Shown here in pieces: positions 48,415 to 58,988 of a stretch of 64,000 nt of DNA. The position numbers and the translations under genes are program-made. The stretch is from Methylobacterium haplocladii (GTDB lineage: Bacteria > Pseudomonadota > Alphaproteobacteria > Rhizobiales > Beijerinckiaceae). Under the pieces are notes generated by a model, which saw nothing but the letters and a program-made list of their open reading frames with translations, had not been told where the DNA came from and did not search any database. Position 1 is the stretch's first letter, and every line of letters begins with the position of its first letter. The stretch lies in assembly GCF_007992175.1 (NCBI RefSeq), contig NZ_BJZT01000007.1:1-64000 (forward strand), read 5' to 3'.

Positions 48415-49323
48415 TCAGGCCACGCCCGCATCGAGCTTCCGGCAAAGCGTCTCGAACTCGTCGGCGTTGCTGTAGCGGATGCGGATTTCGCCCTCGCCTG
48501 TGGGGCGGGCCTTCACGGAGACGCCGAAGCCGAGGGCCCGGGCGAGCGTCTGCTCCAGGGTGCGGAGGCCGGCATCCTTCTCCGCGACACGACGCGTGCT
48601 CGCGGCGTGCATGGCTTCCGGGGCGTTGGCGTCCGCATCGGCCTCGGCGGCTGCGATCGCCTCGATCTCGCGCACCGACAGACCTTCGCTGACGATACGC
48701 CGGGCCACGGCCTCGGGATCGCGCACCGACAGCAGGGCACGGGCATGACCGGCGCTGATTTCTGCGTTGGTGACACGGTCCTGGATCACTGCCGGGAGTT
48801 GCAGCAGGCGAAGCGTGTTGGCGAGGTGGCTGCGGCTTTTCCCTAAGATCTCGGCAAGTTCGCGCTGCGTGTACTTGAACTCGCTCATCAGGCGCTCGTA
48901 GCCCGAGGCCTCCTCGATGGCATTGAGGTCGGCGCGCTGGATGTTCTCGAGGATCGCGTATTCGAGCGAGGCCTTGTCGTCGAGGTGCAGGACGACGATC
49001 GGCACCTCGGTGTGCCCGGCGATCTGTGCCGCGCGCCAGCGGCGCTCACCCGCGACGATCTCATAGGTGCCCGGTACGCCCGGCAGCGGCCGCACCACCA
49101 CCGGCTGGATGACGCCGCGCATGCGGATCGACTCGGACAGCTCCTTGAGCTCGATCTCCGAAAAGCTGCGGCGCGGGTTGCGCGGGTTCGGCCGCAGGAA
49201 CTCCACCGCGACCTTGCGCTGCTCACGGTCGTAGGTGCCGCGGGTCTCGGTGGGAAAGTCGCCGATCAGGGCTGCGAGACCGCGTCCCAGCCTCGGCCGT
49301 GCCGTGTCATCCGCCATCGCCAT
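48415..49323 (-). CDS. parB: chromosome partitioning protein ParB
   Basis: A 302-residue ParB. The CTP-binding region carries YEIVAGERRWRAAQIAGH (GERRxRA motif near 92-98) and ENIQRADLNAIEEASGY; the helix-turn-helix YTQRELAEILGKSRSHLANT near 150-169 binds parS, and the C-terminal dimerisation region follows. ParB loads on parS sites, which occur here at 50520, 50753 and 57738, and works with ParA to segregate the chromosome. The start follows GGAGTACCTCG. Gap to parA is 29 bases. Confidence 0.97.
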   Translation of the reverse strand: MAMADDTARPRLGRGLAALIGDFPTETRGTYDREQRKVAVEFLRPNPRNPRRSFSEIELKELSESIRMRGVIQPVVVRPLPGVPGTYEIVAGERRWRAAQIAGHTEVPIVVLHLDDKASLEYAILENIQRADLNAIEEASGYERLMSEFKYTQRELAEILGKSRSHLANTLRLLQLPAVIQDRVTNAEISAGHARALLSVRDPEAVARRIVSEGLSVREIEAIAAAEADADANAPEAMHAASTRRVAEKDAGLRTLEQTLARALGFGVSVKARPTGEGEIRIRYSNADEFETLCRKLDAGVA

Positions 49324-49352
49324 CGAGGTACTCCGTTACGCTGTTCGTGTGT

Positions 49353-50177
49353 TCAGGCGGCGGCGGCGGGCGGCGGCAGGCGGCCCTCGCGCTGGATCAC
49401 CTCGGAGGCGAGGCGCAGATAGGCCTGCGAGCCGGCGCATTTCAGATCGTAGAGCAACACCGGTTTGCCGTGCGAAGGCGCCTCCGAGACGCGCACGTTG
49501 CGCGGGATGGTGGTGCCGTAGACCTTGTCGCCGAGGAAACCCCGCACGTCCGCCTCGACCTGGGTCGAGAGGTTGTTGCGCGGGTCGTACATGGTGAGCA
49601 CCACGCCCTGGATCTCCAGGCGCGGGTTCAGCGCGGTCTTGACCTGGTCGACGGTGCGCAGGAGCTGGCTCAGGCCTTCGAGGGCGAAAAACTCGCATTG
49701 CAGCGGCACCAGCACGGCGTCGGCGGCGGCCAGCGCGTTGATGGTCAGCAGGTTCAGCGAGGGCGGGCAGTCGATCAGGACGTAGGTGACGGCCTGTGTC
49801 GCGGGGTGGGCCTTGATGTCCTGCAGCACGCCGCGCAGGCGATGCGCCCGGTCGGGCAGGCTCGCCATTTCGAGTTCGAGGCCGAGCAGGTCCATGGTCG
49901 AGGGCGCCACCGAGAGGCGCGGTACCGCCGTCGGCACGATGGCCTGGGCGAGCGAAGCTTCGCCCGCCATGACATGATAGGTCGAGACATCACGGTTGCG
50001 GCGGTCGATGCCGAGGCCCGTCGAGGCGTTGCCCTGCGGATCGAGATCGATGACGAGCACGTTCTCGCCGATGGCGGCAAGCGCCGTGCCGAGATTGATG
50101 GCGGTGGTAGTCTTGCCGACGCCACCCTTCTGGTTGGCGAGCGCCAGAATGCGCAGGGGCCGTCTCGGATCGGTCAT
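49353..50177 (-). CDS. parA: chromosome partitioning ATPase ParA (Soj)
   Basis: A 274-residue Walker-type ATPase. The deviant Walker A ANQKGGVGKTTTAINL lies at residues 14-29, then VIDLDPQGNASTGL, IDCPPSL and the switch-like regions. It moves ParB-parS complexes to the cell pole. ATG 50177 overlaps the rsmG stop by four bases (ATGA), typical of the mnmG-rsmG-parA-parB operon in alphaproteobacteria. No Met-starting alternative upstream is convincing. Confidence 0.97.
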   Translation of the reverse strand: MTDPRRPLRILALANQKGGVGKTTTAINLGTALAAIGENVLVIDLDPQGNASTGLGIDRRNRDVSTYHVMAGEASLAQAIVPTAVPRLSVAPSTMDLLGLELEMASLPDRAHRLRGVLQDIKAHPATQAVTYVLIDCPPSLNLLTINALAAADAVLVPLQCEFFALEGLSQLLRTVDQVKTALNPRLEIQGVVLTMYDPRNNLSTQVEADVRGFLGDKVYGTTIPRNVRVSEAPSHGKPVLLYDLKCAGSQAYLRLASEVIQREGRLPPPAAAA

Positions 50178-50809
50178 GAATCCACGCGGGAGAGGGCCGT
50201 GACTCGCAGGATCCGCGCCTGAGAGTCGGTCCGGCTCGGGATCGAATCGTAGGTGAGACTCCACTTACGCAGTGCCTCGGTCAATTCCGTGGCTGCATCA
50301 CGCCCCTTCGGAAACAGCCCTATCGTACCGGTTTTCAACAGGGGCTCGGTCCAATCGAGCAGTTGGGCCAAAGGTGCAAGTGCACGGGCGCAGACGACGT
50401 CCGTGTCGGTCTGCTCCGCGATGACGGTTTCTATGCGGGCGTTCAGCACCGTGACCGGCGCGCCGGTCAGGCGGGCGGTTTCGGTGAGGAAGGCACATTT
50501 GCGCGCGTTGCTCTCCAAAAGTTTCACGTGAAACATTTTGCGCTCGCGCCCGGCGATAGCCAGGATCAGGCCGGGGATGCCGGCGCCCGAGCCGAGATCG
50601 AGCCAGCGCGTCGCGTTGGGCGCGAGCGCCAGGAGTTGCAGCGCGTCGGCGACATGACGCGTCCAGACCTCCGACAGCGTCGCCGGCCCCACGAGGTTCT
50701 TCACCGTCTGCCAGCGCTTCAGTTGCTCCACGTAGATGTCGAGTCGTCGCGATGTTTCACGTGAAACATCGTGCTCGGCCAGGACTCGTTCGCGCTCGGT
50801 GGCTGCCAT
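50174..50809 (-). CDS. rsmG: 16S rRNA 7-methylguanosine methyltransferase RsmG
   Basis: A 211-residue SAM-dependent methyltransferase that makes m7G527 in 16S rRNA. The SAM-binding loop WLDLGSGAGIPGLILAI lies near 69-85, with VTVLNARIETV and CARALAPLAQLLDWTEP later. Two parS-type sequences fall inside this coding sequence: at 50753-50768, coding DVSRET near the N-terminus, and at 50520-50535, coding FHVKL. It lies between mnmG and parA in the conserved order. Confidence 0.96.
   Translation of the reverse strand: MAATERERVLAEHDVSRETSRRLDIYVEQLKRWQTVKNLVGPATLSEVWTRHVADALQLLALAPNATRWLDLGSGAGIPGLILAIAGRERKMFHVKLLESNARKCAFLTETARLTGAPVTVLNARIETVIAEQTDTDVVCARALAPLAQLLDWTEPLLKTGTIGLFPKGRDAATELTEALRKWSLTYDSIPSRTDSQARILRVTALSRVDS
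50520..50535. promoter_or_regulatory. parS: parS-type site inside rsmG
   Basis: AGTTTCACGTGAAACA matches TGTTTCACGTGAAACA in 15 of 16 positions (first base differs) and contains the full CACGTG centre. It lies within the rsmG coding sequence, 1.2 kb from parB. Confidence 0.8.
50753..50768. promoter_or_regulatory. parS: parS site inside rsmG (perfect palindrome)
   Basis: TGTTTCACGTGAAACA is a perfect match to the parS consensus TGTTNCACGTGAAACA, and palindromy extends to 20 bases (50751-50770). It lies in the coding sequence of rsmG near its start. Confidence 0.92.
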
Positions 50810-50828
50810 CGACTTTCACATTCGCCCG

Positions 50829-50955
50829 ACCCAAGTCCTCACCCTGAGGTGCCCGCGAAGGGGACCTCGAAGGGTCCTCCAATAGCCTCAGCGCAAAATG
50901 GATGCCCCTTCGAGGCCACCGCTGCGCTTCGGGACCTCAGGGTGAAGACTTGGGT
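50829..50955. repeat. palindromic intergenic repeat, family C
   Basis: A 127-base inverted repeat with ends ACCCAAGTCCTCACCCTGAG and CTCAGGGTGAAGACTTGGGT and an inner CCTTCGAGG pair. It fills most of the gap between mnmG and rsmG (50810-50977). Confidence 0.88.
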
Positions 50956-50977
50956 GGGATATCCAAATCCCGTCTCT

Positions 50978-52861
<1,884 letters not shown>

Positions 52862-53174
52862 GCCTGTGATTAGGCGCGCCCGAGCCGAATCGTCAACGGA
52901 GCCGGGATGTTGCGACACGGGTCTCCAGCACCCGATCGATCCCGCCTTCGGCCGAGGCCGTCATCGCGAAGATCCGGCCGCGCAACATGTGTCGGCATCA
53001 AGACCCGAGCCCATTCCTGGCACCGTCGTTGCATTAACGAATTCTGAACGGTTCCCCTTGCCTTCCCAACCAGCGCCTCCGCGAGCTGCGGCAGGCACGC
53101 TCGGCGTGTCGAAGGCAGGACCCGTTTCCCGGTCAATGACGACCGTGGTCTCATTGACGAGACGGAGACGATGC
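52862..53174. other. intergenic region upstream of mnmG
   Basis: No gene is supported in these 313 bases between the divergent mnmG and the small gene at 53175. It is where mnmE stands in many relatives; no mnmE remnant could be recognised. It must contain the mnmG promoter. Confidence 0.4.
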
Positions 53175-53333
53175 ATGGGCGTTTTGGCGATCGGGGTCGG
53201 TGCGGCTTTGTGCGGGAGCGGAGCCGTGGCGCATTTCCGCGAGAGGACCCCGCGAAACGAGATGCTGTTGGCCCTGGGCGGCTTCTGCTTCCTGCTCGCC
53301 GGACTGTTCGTCACCCGCTCCGGGCATTTCTGA
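53175..53333 (+). CDS. small membrane protein, 52 aa
   Basis: MGVLAIGVGAALCGSGAVAH starts a 52-residue protein with two hydrophobic segments (about 2-17 and 30-47) separated by a charged turn (FRERTPRNE), so a small hairpin in the inner membrane. GGAG lies eight to eleven bases upstream. It is too short for family recognition. It is convergent with holA and divergent from mnmG. Confidence 0.5.
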   Translation: MGVLAIGVGAALCGSGAVAHFRERTPRNEMLLALGGFCFLLAGLFVTRSGHF

Positions 53334-53496
53334 GAGCCGAACCCTCACGGTGCCCGCTTCAGCCCCGGCACCGAAGCCGCCAGCCTGTCCTTGGTCGATC
53401 GTCGTGGCGGTCTGGTCGGCACTATCTCCGTCATCGCGCGCACTACAGGCGAGGCAATTCGGGGCCGAACCTGAAACGCCGGAGAGTTAGTGCTGG

Positions 53497-54528
53497 CTAA
53501 GCTGCCCGCCGCGCTGCAGCCCCGGCGATGCGCAGCAGCGCGGCCGAGGCGTGGGCATGGGCGAGACCGGCCTCGGCCCGGCGGCAGGCCAGCACCGCCT
53601 CCTGCAAAGCTGCCACGGCTTGGCGCAGGCCGGCGGGAGACCAGCGGGCGAACTGGGTCTCGATGATCGCCTTGCGGCGGAAATGCAGGCCGCGCCAGTT
53701 GGCGACGAGACTGCCCGGGGTGCCGCCGGGGTCGTCGAGGCGGGCGGCGAGCAGGGCCAGCGCGTGCCGGAGTGCCGCGCCGAGCATCACCGACGCGTCT
53801 AGACCCTCCTGGCGGAAGCGCCGCGATTCACGCTCGGCCTCCGCCATCCGGCCGGCGAAGGCGGCGTCGATCAGCGTGTTGAGCACGCTCGCGCCGACAT
53901 CGCTGACGATGGCCTCAACGTCCTCGATCTCGACCCGCTCGCGGCCGGCCGCGTAGAGCGCGAGCTTCTCGATCTCCGACAGGCTGGCGCGGCGGTCGGC
54001 GCCGAGGCTGGTGGCGAGGAGTTCGCGGGCATCGCGATCGATGCCGAGGCCGCGCTCGCGCAGGGTCGCCTCGATGAGCTCGGCGAGGGCGCGTGGGTCG
54101 TCGGCGTAGCAGGGGATGGCGAGGGCGCGGGACGACTTTTCGCAGAGCGTACGCAGCGGCGAGGACTTTGCCAGATCGCCCCCCTCGACCACGATGCGGG
54201 CGCCCTCCGGCTCGCTCTTGAGCACGGCGTCGACGGCGGGGGCGTAGTTGCGGCTTCCCGACCGCACCCAGATCGTGCGGCTTCCGCCGAACAGGCCGAT
54301 GGTGCCGGCTTCGTCGACGAGACGGCCCGGATCGGAGGCGAGGGTGTCGCCGTCGAGCTTCACCATCGCGAACGGGTCGTCGGGGTCGGCGCCCATGCCC
54401 TTGACCAGCTTGGCGGCGCGCTCGGCCACCAGGCCGGTATCGGGGCCGTAGACGAGGACGACGAGGATGCGCGGCTCGGGGCCTCGCCGCAGCAGGCCCT
54501 CGATGTCGCCGGGACGGACGGCGGTCAT
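53497..54528 (-). CDS. holA: DNA polymerase III delta subunit HolA
   Basis: A 343-residue clamp-loader delta subunit. The N-terminal part (VVLVYGPDTGLVAERAAKLV; FAMVKLDGDTL; GTIGLFGGSRTIWV) and the later helical domains (LLATSLGADRRASLSEIEKL, VLNTLIDAAFAGRMAEAERE, LQEAVLACRRAEAG) follow the HolA pattern. HolA opens the beta clamp so that it can be loaded on DNA. In this group holA is often linked to lptE or leuS; here the parB-mnmG block is beside it. Standard length. Confidence 0.92.
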   Translation of the reverse strand: MTAVRPGDIEGLLRRGPEPRILVVLVYGPDTGLVAERAAKLVKGMGADPDDPFAMVKLDGDTLASDPGRLVDEAGTIGLFGGSRTIWVRSGSRNYAPAVDAVLKSEPEGARIVVEGGDLAKSSPLRTLCEKSSRALAIPCYADDPRALAELIEATLRERGLGIDRDARELLATSLGADRRASLSEIEKLALYAAGRERVEIEDVEAIVSDVGASVLNTLIDAAFAGRMAEAERESRRFRQEGLDASVMLGAALRHALALLAARLDDPGGTPGSLVANWRGLHFRRKAIIETQFARWSPAGLRQAVAALQEAVLACRRAEAGLAHAHASAALLRIAGAAARRAA

Positions 54529-54538
54529 GCGACGCCTC

Positions 54539-54630
54539 CGTCATGGCGAGCCGCAGGCGAAGCCATCCAGGGCCATCGCGCAAACGTCGCGATTGCGGCC
54601 CTGGATGGCTTCGCTTCGCTCGCAATGACG
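54539..54630. repeat. palindromic intergenic repeat, family A
   Basis: A 92-base inverted repeat, CGTCATGGCGAGCCGCAGG at the left and CTTCGCTCGCAATGACG at the right, with the inner pair CCAGGGCC / GGCCCTGG. It lies in the gap between holA and the MFS gene (tandem on the minus strand). Confidence 0.9.
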
Positions 54631-54731
54631 CCGGCGGGGTCGATGACAGGCAGTCCCAAACGCATCGACCCGTCACCTCGTCCGCATCGCCTACCGCTCG
54701 ATAGCAGGGTTCCGGGCCGACAGGCAGACCG

Positions 54732-56210
54732 TCAGGCAGCCGCGAGCGGCCTCGAGACGTCCTCCAGCGAACGGCCTTCGGCCGCCGTCCCCCAGATCCA
54801 CCCCACCACGGAGGCCACCGCCATGAGCGCGGCGCCGATGAGGTACCCGACCAGCACCCAATCGCGAGAGCCGCTCTCCACGAGAGCGCCGAACAGCAGC
54901 GGACCGGACACGCCGCCGATGCCGGTGCCGATGGCGTAGAAGGTGGCGATGGCGAGCGCCCGGATCTCCAGCGGGAAGGTCTCGGCCACCGTGAGGTAAG
55001 CCGAACTCGCCGCGGCGGACGCAAAGAAGAACACCACCATCCACACTGCCGTCTGGCCGACGGGCCCGAACACCTCGATCTTGAACAGGTAGCCCGCGAC
55101 GGCGAGGAGCACCGCCGAAATACCGTAGGTGAAGGCGATCATCGGACGCCGGCCGACGGTGTCGAACAGCCGCCCGAGCAGCAGCGGGCCCATGAAGGAG
55201 CCAAGGGCGAAGGGCAGCAGGTACCAGCCGACCTTGTCGCCGGGCACGCCGTAGAAGCGCTCCAGCACCAGAGCGTAGGTGAAGAACAGGGCGTTGTAGA
55301 AGAAGGCCTGCGCGATCATCAGGGCGAGGCCGACGAAGGTCTGCGTCCGGCTCGTCACCAGCATGGCCGAGGCGACCTCGGAAAGCGGCGTGTGGCTGCG
55401 CGTCTTCACCTTCATCCGCTTCTTCGGATCGACCGGCGGCAGGGTGATGCCCTCGTCGGTGAAGCGCTTCTCGATGCCCGAGACCACGCGGTCGGCCTCC
55501 GCCGTGTAGCCGTGGGTGGCGAGCCAGCGCGGGCTCTCGGGGATCCAGCTTCGCAGGAACAGGATGACGAGGCCGATTCCGCCGCCGACGAAGAAGGCGA
55601 TGCGCCAGCCATAGACTGGGTCGACCCATTCCGGCTTCAGCACGGCGATGGAGAGGAAGGAGCCCAGCGCCGCGCCGATCCAGAACGAGCCGTTGATGAC
55701 GAGGTCGGTCCAGCCGCGCACGCGGGCCGGGACCAGCTCCTGGATCGTCGAGTTGATCGCGGTGTACTCGCCGCCGATCCCCGCCCCCGTCAGGAAGCGA
55801 AACACGCAAAAACTCCAGATGTCCCAGGACAGGCCGGAGGCGGCCGTCGCCACGAGGTAGAGGGCCAGCGTGATGAAGAAGAGCTTCTTCCGGCCGATCC
55901 GGTCTGTGAGCCAGCCGAAGCCGAGCGCGCCGACGACGGCGCCGACGAGGTAGGAACTCGCCGCCAACCCGACATCGAATTCCGAAAAGGACATCGGCGC
56001 CTTGCGGAGCGCCCCGACGAGGGAGCCCGCCAGCGTCACCTCGAGCCCATCGAGCACCCAGGTGATGCCGAGTGCAATAATGACGAGGACGTGGAAGCGG
56101 CCCCAGGGCAGTCGGTCGAGCCGGGCGGCGATATCGGTGTCGATCACGGTGCCCATCGGCACGCGCTCGGGCGCCGTGGCCCCGGATTGGCCTTCGACCT
56201 TGCTCGCCAT
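54732..56210 (-). CDS. MFS transporter, sugar/metabolite:H+ symporter type
   Basis: A 492-residue protein with 12 membrane helices. Typical motifs of the sugar porter-like MFS group are GWLTDRIGRKKLFF (loop 2-3, near 98-112), FRFLTGAGIGGEYTAINSTI in helix 4 and the linker PESPRWLATHGY. The GRLFDTVGRRPM loop in the second half and TVAETFPLEIRAL near 420 complete the pattern. It resembles the AAHS/sugar transport branch that imports organic acids or sugars. Substrate not fixed by the sequence. Confidence 0.88.
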   Translation of the reverse strand: MASKVEGQSGATAPERVPMGTVIDTDIAARLDRLPWGRFHVLVIIALGITWVLDGLEVTLAGSLVGALRKAPMSFSEFDVGLAASSYLVGAVVGALGFGWLTDRIGRKKLFFITLALYLVATAASGLSWDIWSFCVFRFLTGAGIGGEYTAINSTIQELVPARVRGWTDLVINGSFWIGAALGSFLSIAVLKPEWVDPVYGWRIAFFVGGGIGLVILFLRSWIPESPRWLATHGYTAEADRVVSGIEKRFTDEGITLPPVDPKKRMKVKTRSHTPLSEVASAMLVTSRTQTFVGLALMIAQAFFYNALFFTYALVLERFYGVPGDKVGWYLLPFALGSFMGPLLLGRLFDTVGRRPMIAFTYGISAVLLAVAGYLFKIEVFGPVGQTAVWMVVFFFASAAASSAYLTVAETFPLEIRALAIATFYAIGTGIGGVSGPLLFGALVESGSRDWVLVGYLIGAALMAVASVVGWIWGTAAEGRSLEDVSRPLAAA

Positions 56211-56328
56211 GACGCCTCGTTAACTTTGCTTGAAGACAGTTGTGGGAACGCACGGCGAATCGATTCGGACTCATCGGGTCGGAAAGGCGCGTGACGGCTC
56301 AATGGCTCGTCTCACGGGCCATGCCACC

Positions 56329-56631
56329 ATGTCAGCCACCCTTCGCATCACCACCCTGCTTCTGGCCGCGGGCTTGACCGGAGCCATGGGGATCACCGCC
56401 GCTCCTCCGAAGGCCGCGGACGGTACGCTGGGCCGTGACCGCGCGGTCGTCGACCTCTCCGGTGCCGAGCGCTGGGCGCTACGCCCCACCAGGGTCACCG
56501 CCGCCGCAAACCTGACGCAGCGGCCGGGCTCCAAGACGATCGCGCTCTCGGATCTCCCGACCGAGCGGCGCACGGTGCGGGTGATCTACCAGGGCTACAT
56601 GACGGCGGAGGCCATCAGCGCGGCTCGCTGA
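56329..56631 (+). CDS. small secreted hypothetical protein
   Basis: A 100-residue protein with a signal peptide (about 1-28, LLLAAGLTGAMGITAAPPKA). The mature part (DRAVVDLSGAERWALRPTRV, LSDLPTERRTVRVIYQGYMT) shows no known domain. Its last 17 bases overlap the end of the convergent permease gene. ATG 56302 would add nine residues. Function unknown. Confidence 0.55.
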   Translation: MSATLRITTLLLAAGLTGAMGITAAPPKAADGTLGRDRAVVDLSGAERWALRPTRVTAAANLTQRPGSKTIALSDLPTERRTVRVIYQGYMTAEAISAAR

Positions 56632-57727
56632 GGCGTGGATCGAGCGCATCGGCAAGCCCATCGCCCAGCAGGTTCAGGCTGACGAGGCTCACCACCAGAA
56701 GGCCAGCCGGAGCGGCGAGCATCCAGGGCGCGGATTCCAGTGCCCGCGAGCCTTCCGCGATCAGCACACCCCACGAAGTCGCCGGCTCCTGCACGCCGAG
56801 ACCGAGGAACGACAGGAAACTCTCCAGCAGGATGACGCGCGGCACCAGCAGCGTCGCGGCCACCACGATCGGTCCCAACGTGTTCGGGACGATGTGGCGG
56901 GCGAGGATGGCCGGCGTGGTCAGGCCCAGCGCCTGTGCCGCGCGGACGAAATCGCGGCTCTTGAGGCTCATCGTCTGGGTACGGACGATGCGGGCCATGT
57001 CGAGCCACTCCACCGCCGCCACCGCCACCAGTACCAGCCAGAGGCCGGCGCGAAAGAACACCAGCAGCACGATCACGAAGAACACGAAGGGCAGGGCGTA
57101 GAGGATGTCGACCACGCGCATCATCAGCGCATCGACTGCCCCGCCGAGCATCCCCGACACCGCTCCATAGGTGACGCCGACGAGCAGCGCGGCGAGGGTC
57201 GCCGTCAGGCCGATCAGCAGCGAGATGCGGCCCGCCACGAGGCAGCGGGTGAGGAGGTCTCGCCCGAGGACGTCGGTGCCGAGCAGGAAATGCAGTTTCT
57301 GGACGCGTGCCTCGACGACGAGCCGGCGTCCGTCTTCCGAGCGTTCCAGGATGGTCGGCGGCCCGAACAGGTCGGAGCGGGGCAGGTAGCTCAGGCTGCG
57401 CTCGTCGATTCTTTGTGAGGCTGTGAGCGCGAGGCGAACGATACCGTCCCGTTCCGAAAAATCCTCGACGGTCAGTCGCATGCGGAAGGCGAGCCGGTCG
57501 ATCGCCGGCCGCACCGTCTCGGGCCGCGGATGAGCCTCGAAGCCGGGCGCGGTCCGCACGAGATCCGGATAGATCCGCTCCGGCGTGTGGCCCGTCATGA
57601 ACGGACCGAGCAGGCAGGCGAGGGCCACCGCAACGAGCGTGAGAAGCGCTGCGAAGGCCGGGCGGTTGCGGATCAGGCGTCGGCGGGCGAGGCCGGCGAG
57701 CGATGTAGCCGGGGTAGCGGTGCTCAT
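56615..57727 (-). CDS. peptide-type ABC transporter permease (OppC/DppC family)
   Basis: A 370-residue permease with an unusually long periplasmic insert (about 50-145) between helix 1 and the core. The core has six-helix DppC character with the EAA-type loop ALGLTTPAILARHIVPNTLG near 290, and the ending LNLLGDGLADALDPRL typical of OppC-like permeases. It forms a heterodimer with the OppB-like permease upstream (57930-58853). No ATPase gene is in the window, so the transporter must use ATPases encoded elsewhere. Confidence 0.9.
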   Translation of the reverse strand: MSTATPATSLAGLARRRLIRNRPAFAALLTLVAVALACLLGPFMTGHTPERIYPDLVRTAPGFEAHPRPETVRPAIDRLAFRMRLTVEDFSERDGIVRLALTASQRIDERSLSYLPRSDLFGPPTILERSEDGRRLVVEARVQKLHFLLGTDVLGRDLLTRCLVAGRISLLIGLTATLAALLVGVTYGAVSGMLGGAVDALMMRVVDILYALPFVFFVIVLLVFFRAGLWLVLVAVAAVEWLDMARIVRTQTMSLKSRDFVRAAQALGLTTPAILARHIVPNTLGPIVVAATLLVPRVILLESFLSFLGLGVQEPATSWGVLIAEGSRALESAPWMLAAPAGLLVVSLVSLNLLGDGLADALDPRLSEPR

Positions 57728-57737
57728 CGGACCGGAA

Positions 57738-57753
57738 TGTTCCACGTGAAACA
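57738..57753. promoter_or_regulatory. parS: parS site
   Basis: TGTTCCACGTGAAACA is an exact match to the classical bacterial parS sequence. It lies 11 bases upstream of the OppC-like start codon. If translation began at 57754 it would be coding (MFHVEH), but the start at 57727 makes it intergenic. Confidence 0.92.
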
Positions 57754-57794
57754 TTCGCGGCCGTGGCGGCTCTCCGGCTCGGTTCGCTCATGCT

Positions 57795-57899
57795 GACGTG
57801 CCCGCGCAGCTGGCCTCGAAGGAGGCCTCCAGCCAGCCGCGCGATCCCTTGGGGCCGCCTGCGAGGCGTTCTCGTCGCTGCGACACCTCAGGAAGCGGG
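57795..57899. repeat. palindromic intergenic repeat, family C, degenerate
   Basis: A roughly 105-base relative of the repeats at 26950 and 50829: it begins GACGTGCCCGCGCAGC and ends GCTGCGACACCTCAGGAAGC, with inner GGCCTCGAAGGAGGCC. It fills the gap between the two permease genes. Confidence 0.6.
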
Positions 57900-57929
57900 G
57901 GCTTGTTTGGAGAGCCGTCCCACCAGCTG

Positions 57930-58853
57930 TCATGCCCCGAGCCTCAGCCGCGGGTCCAAGACGGCCGCCAGCAGATCCGCAACGAGGTTGAACGCCACCA
58001 CCATCACCGCGACGAGCACCACGGTCCCCATCACCAACGTGTAGTCCCGGTTCAGCGCCCCATCGACGAAGTAGCGCCCGATCCCCGGTAGCCCGAAGAT
58101 GGTCTCGACGATGACGGAGCCGGTCAGCAGGGCTGCCGCCACCGGGCCGAGGGTCGAGAGTACCGGGAGCAGCGCCCCGCGCAGGGCCTGCAGGGCGACG
58201 CGCCAGGGAGGCAGACCCATGGCGCGGAGCGTGCGGATATGCGGCTGCGTCAGCACCTCGTTGAGGGCCGAGCGCGTGAGCCGGGCAATGGCGGCGATCT
58301 GCGGCAGCGCCAGGGTGATCACCGGCAGCACCAGGTTTCTGGGGTTGCCGCCGTCCCAGCCGCCGACCGGGAGCCAGGCGAGGCTGAGCCCGAAGACGAT
58401 CTGCAGCAACGGGGCCGTGACGAAGGTCGGAACGGCGAGGCCGAGAGAGGCGCCGATCCCGACGAGGCGGTCCGCCATGCGTCCGCGCCGGAAGGCGGCA
58501 AGGGTGCCGAAGCCCAGCCCCAGCAAGAGGGCCAGCGCCAAGGCGAGGCTTCCGAGCGTCGCCGAAACCGGCAGGCCGCGGGCAAAGAGATCATTCACGG
58601 TGAGGTCGCGAAACGAGAAGGACGGCCCGAGATCGCCTTTGGCCAGCGAGAGCAGGTACCGGCCGTATTGCACGATCAGCGGCTGATCGAGCCCGTAGAG
58701 CCGCTTGAGGTTCTCCATCGCTGCCGGCGGCAGCGGCCGTTCCAGATCGAACGGGCCGCCGGGGGCGAGCCGGATCAGGAAGAAGCTCAGCGTCACCACG
58801 ACGAAGAGGGTCGGAATGGCCTGAAGCAGCCGGCGGAGGGCGTAGGCGATCAT
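57930..58853 (-). CDS. peptide-type ABC transporter permease (OppB/DppB family)
   Basis: A 307-residue permease. The opening IAYALRRLLQAIPTLFVVVT at 2-21 is the typical DppB first helix, followed by LYGLDQPLIVQYGRYLLSLAKGDLG, the periplasmic loop GPSFSFRD, and the EAA-like loop LRAMGLPPWRVALQALRGAL. The ending NLVADLLAAVLDPRLRLG is characteristic of this family. Partner of the OppC-like permease downstream (202 bases away, with a parS site and repeat in between). Confidence 0.92.
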   Translation of the reverse strand: MIAYALRRLLQAIPTLFVVVTLSFFLIRLAPGGPFDLERPLPPAAMENLKRLYGLDQPLIVQYGRYLLSLAKGDLGPSFSFRDLTVNDLFARGLPVSATLGSLALALALLLGLGFGTLAAFRRGRMADRLVGIGASLGLAVPTFVTAPLLQIVFGLSLAWLPVGGWDGGNPRNLVLPVITLALPQIAAIARLTRSALNEVLTQPHIRTLRAMGLPPWRVALQALRGALLPVLSTLGPVAAALLTGSVIVETIFGLPGIGRYFVDGALNRDYTLVMGTVVLVAVMVVAFNLVADLLAAVLDPRLRLGA

Positions 58854-58878
58854 CGGCCGGGATGTCCCGCACACACAC

Positions 58879-58970
58879 CGTCATTGCGAGCCGCAGGCGA
58901 AGCAATCCAGGACCAACAGGCCGACGTCACACACGCGGCCCTGGATTGCTTCGCTGCGCTCGCAATGACG
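58879..58970. repeat. palindromic intergenic repeat, family A
   Basis: A 92-base inverted repeat, CGTCATTGCGAGCCGCAGG at the left and CTGCGCTCGCAATGACG at the right. It lies between the binding-protein gene and the OppB-like gene. Confidence 0.92.
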
Positions 58971-58988
58971 GCGTTGGACATTACTCAC

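Noticed and set aside
46994-48475. Long plus-strand frame opposite the decarboxylase gene
   Set aside because: No recognisable motif; the minus strand encodes a complete PLP enzyme.
52862-53174. Possible remnant of mnmE upstream of mnmG
   Set aside because: Translation of the minus strand (for example [19 protein letters not shown]) shows no MnmE start pattern or GTPase motifs.
57728-57754. Start of the OppC-like permease at ATG 57754
   Set aside because: This would place the exact parS sequence in the coding region as MFHVEH; ATG 57727 gives the usual N-terminus, so the site is read as intergenic.
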